Below are positions 62,018-64,000 of a stretch of DNA of 64,000 nt, one piece after another. The notes beneath the pieces are model-generated. The model had not been told where the DNA came from. It did no database searches and worked only from the letters and a program-made list of their open reading frames with translations. Where the stretch lies: assembly GCF_023101085.1 (NCBI RefSeq), contig NZ_CP064703.1, positions 372,001 through 436,000 on the forward strand, in the 5' to 3' direction. Origin of the DNA: Bradyrhizobium sp. 170. GTDB taxonomy: Bacteria; Pseudomonadota; Alphaproteobacteria; Rhizobiales; Xanthobacteraceae. A program made the translations under genes and the position numbers. Numbering within the stretch: the stretch's first letter is position 1; every line of letters starts with the position of its first letter.

Positions 62018-62664
62018 GGTCGCATCCCAGCGGCGCCGGCGCAGCTTCGCTGCGGCTGGTCGGCCTTCCGACGAAAATTCGTGTGACTGGCGTGAGCTCA
62101 ACCGATCTCTGAGTCCGACGACGCGGCCTTTCAAGAAAGCGCCGAGAGGCCAAGTTCGTATCGGAGCTGCGCGAGCAATCTCAGCAATCGAAAAACTGCA
62201 AACCGCTCACGCCGCAAACGGACCCAAAGTAATCGACAGGTTCACGCGTTACGGTGTTTATCCCGGAAGATGACACCTGATTCCATTCTTCCCGTCGGGC
62301 CAAAAAGGATCGAGGACGGCGATCGTGAGCCGCTAAACCCGAAGGTCCATCGGTTGGCGTCACGGTGTAGATCGAAGGGTGTAGCAAGGAATCGATCTCG
62401 GCGATCGGGTGTTGCCGCGTTTCGTCTGCGGTGTGGACGGTCGCGACCTGCGAGCCGACACGAAAAATCCTAATGACATCAAAGATTGATTGTGCTGCAC
62501 GGTGCGAGTGGTGACATGTGCCGACGACCGTCGGGGGCAAGCGCGGCTCTCACAGTGGTATCGATCATTCGATTGCGAAAGTCCGGCAACCGCCTGATGC
62601 CGAGACGGTAGCGGGATGACCCTGTTCGTCCAGTTCTCGTGTATGAGGTCGATTATGGAACCGG
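62018..62664. other. Intergenic region upstream of the PatG-like gene
   Basis: These 647 bases separate the regulator gene from the protease gene on the same strand. They should contain the promoter of the protease/peptide set. The short frames here have no ribosome binding sites and no protein-like sequence. No palindrome was noticed. Confidence 0.45.
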
Positions 62665-63339
62665 CTAGTCGAAATCCTGATGCCGGACCAACGACGGCGC
62701 AGAAGATGCAATCCACGGCGTCTCGCGCACGCGACGCATCGCCTGGGCGCGGCGCGGCAGCTTGAGCTTCTGAAGAATGTGGTGGACGTGGTGCTTTACC
62801 GTCGCGAGGCTCAAGCGCAGATGGCGCGCAATCTCCTTGTTCGACAGGCCTTGTCCGATCAATTGGAGCACCTCTCCCTCGCGCCGGGTTAGCGCTTCGT
62901 CGAGTTCCTTCGGATGGGCGCGACGTTCGATGCCAAACAACGCGCGCAGCAGCCCACCGGATATCTCGGCGCTGCATGCCAGTCGCCCGGAGGAAGCGTC
63001 GGAAAGGGCCTGGCAGAGCCCCTCGATGGAAGCATTTCTGTCCACATAGCCGCTGAATCCCGCCCGGCCGCAGCGGACCACATCTCCCCGTTCTTCGCGG
63101 AGACCGAGCGCGACCAGGGCGATGTCGGTACGCTCGGAAGCAATCGCGCGAACCTCATCAAGATCAATGCTCTGCGTAACGTCGATCAAGACAATATCCA
63201 CCTCCATGGTCTGGAGGCATTGCCGCAGGCGGATTAGATCGCTGACGGTCGCTTGTAAGGAAATGTCCGCGCAGTGCGAGAAGCAGGAGGCAAGACCCTC
63301 GCCGAACAGCCTAATAGGCGTGACGACTACGAGCTTCAT
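62665..63339 (-). CDS. LuxR/NarL-type response regulator
   Basis: From ATG 63339 the product has 224 residues. Residues 1-120 form a receiver-like domain (MKLVVVTPIRLFGEGLAS, then VDIVLIDV with the aspartate near 52), although the usual acidic pair at the N-terminus is missing, so phosphorylation is doubtful. Residues 150-215 are the LuxR helix-turn-helix (LTRREGEVLQLIGQGLSNKE, then TVKHHVHHILQKL). No sensor kinase is adjacent. It lies upstream of the PatG-like protease on the same strand and is the obvious candidate regulator of that set. Confidence 0.82.
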   Translation of the reverse strand: MKLVVVTPIRLFGEGLASCFSHCADISLQATVSDLIRLRQCLQTMEVDIVLIDVTQSIDLDEVRAIASERTDIALVALGLREERGDVVRCGRAGFSGYVDRNASIEGLCQALSDASSGRLACSAEISGGLLRALFGIERRAHPKELDEALTRREGEVLQLIGQGLSNKEIARHLRLSLATVKHHVHHILQKLKLPRRAQAMRRVRETPWIASSAPSLVRHQDFD

Positions 63340-63689
63340 GACACGCTTGCACCAAGAACATGGCGCCCAGAAAACCAATCCGGCCCACGACGCCAGTAAC
63401 TAAAATAATCTTAGATATACTTAAGGTTGAGTTTTGATACAACGAAATTGTGGCGCGCCTAAAATCCGCATCAGTGCGAGTCGCGTCGCACGTGTTCGAA
63501 GATTGGCCGTCTGCCGCGCTGATGGAGGTGAGACATATTGTCGATGTGCTGCGATTGTGCAATCGAAGTTGCAGAAATCCAAACTTGCGGAGGGGGTTTA
63601 CGTTGCGAGAGCAATTCCAGGACGTTCGATGGAATGATCGCGGAAGATTCCGACCTCTCAAATTTGTGATCCGGGCTGTTGCTGCGCCG

Positions 63690-64000
63690 ATGAAAATTCT
63701 GCTCCAAATGATCGCCAGCCTTGCCCTGCTGCTATCCGTTCCCGCGCACGCCATCGTGGGTGGCGGCGCGCCGTCGACCGAAGGTGTCGGCCGCTCGGTC
63801 GTCACCATCGTCGGTTCGCGCGGCAATTTCTGCACCGGAGCCGTGATTGCGCCGAAACTGGTGCTGACCGCGGCGCATTGCGTGCAGCCCGGCGCGGATT
63901 ACAAGATCGTCGAATATGGCTCGGACAGGCAGCCGTCGCTGCAGGACGTCAAAACCATCGCCATTCATCCCGGTTTCAACATGCAGGCCATGCAGGGGCA
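63690..64000 (+). CDS. Trypsin-like serine protease, 5' part only
   Basis: ATG 63690 begins a frame cut off by the end of the window (about 103 codons seen). A signal peptide (MKILLQMIASLALLLSVPAH) is followed by IVGGGAPSTEG, the typical S1 activation site, and FCTGAVIAPKLVLTAAHC, with H of the triad. D and S lie beyond the window. It is a secreted S1A-type protease of the kind usual in Bradyrhizobium. It is divergent from the regulator gene; the 350 bases between hold no other gene. Confidence 0.82.
   Translation, partial: MKILLQMIASLALLLSVPAHAIVGGGAPSTEGVGRSVVTIVGSRGNFCTGAVIAPKLVLTAAHCVQPGADYKIVEYGSDRQPSLQDVKTIAIHPGFNMQAMQG

Noticed and set aside
57923..63339. Complete cyanobactin pathway
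   Set aside because: Only the PatG-like protease matches; there is no YcaO/PatD-like cyclodehydratase, PatF or PatE-type precursor in the window, so only a loose analogy is claimed.

Overview
The window looks like chromosomal DNA of an alphaproteobacterium of the Nitrobacteraceae, most likely Bradyrhizobium or a close relative. The basis is high GC, an ACC deaminase gene paired with an Lrp-type regulator, several solute-binding proteins of the Bug type, a palindromic repeat familiar from Rhizobiales at 26973-27065, and the family set as a whole. No rRNA, tRNA or CRISPR array was seen.

Layout. 1-8.9 kb: accessory DNA with a Crp/Fnr regulator, a nucleotide cyclase-TPR protein, a group II intron just behind its stop codon, a GFA-family protein, a frameshifted carD and a run of tiny hypothetical genes. 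8.9-20.5 kb: a methyltransferase, a small membrane protein, then three large minus-strand genes: a patatin-like lipase, a DyP peroxidase-P450 fusion and a cyclase/ATPase/TPR regulator. The lipase and the two-haem enzyme look like one operon that could release and oxygenate lipids. 20.9-25.6 kb: an island with a DNA ligase remnant, two small HTH-like proteins, a CAP12-like TIR protein overlapping a Rap1a/Tai-like secreted protein, and two HEPN-like proteins. It reads as a defence or mobile cargo region. 25.6-28 kb: an L,D-transpeptidase lying between a nitroreductase gene and a decayed copy of that gene's 3' end.

28.5-32 kb: a TRAP transporter (DctP facing DctM/DctQ). 33.2-36 kb: dgoK-dgoA for galactonate use, with a divergent Bug-type binding protein. 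36-40.5 kb: a cysteine-rich VCBS-repeat surface protein, a FecR-domain protein and a TPR protein. 40.5-46.5 kb: another Bug protein, a GT87 membrane glycosyltransferase followed by a 7-copy 8-bp tandem repeat, a trypsin-like protease and small hypotheticals. 46.6-48.2 kb: acdR/acdS. 48.5-50.3 kb: recQ. 50.6-57 kb: a three-haem cytochrome c, a 2Fe-2S subunit and a molybdopterin subunit overlapping by ATGA, facing a VWA protein and a MoxR ATPase (CoxE/CoxD-like) that probably mature the enzyme.

57.1-64 kb: a HAD hydrolase, then a minus-strand set read in the order LuxR-type regulator, PatA/PatG-like subtilase, three very small genes each with its own strong ribosome binding site, and an ICMT-like membrane methyltransferase. 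This resembles an unusual peptide-maturation cluster. The window ends inside a trypsin-like protease gene.

The two most promising candidates for an undescribed system are the lipase/peroxidase-P450 operon (14839-20528) and the PatG-like protease/small peptide cluster (57923-63339).
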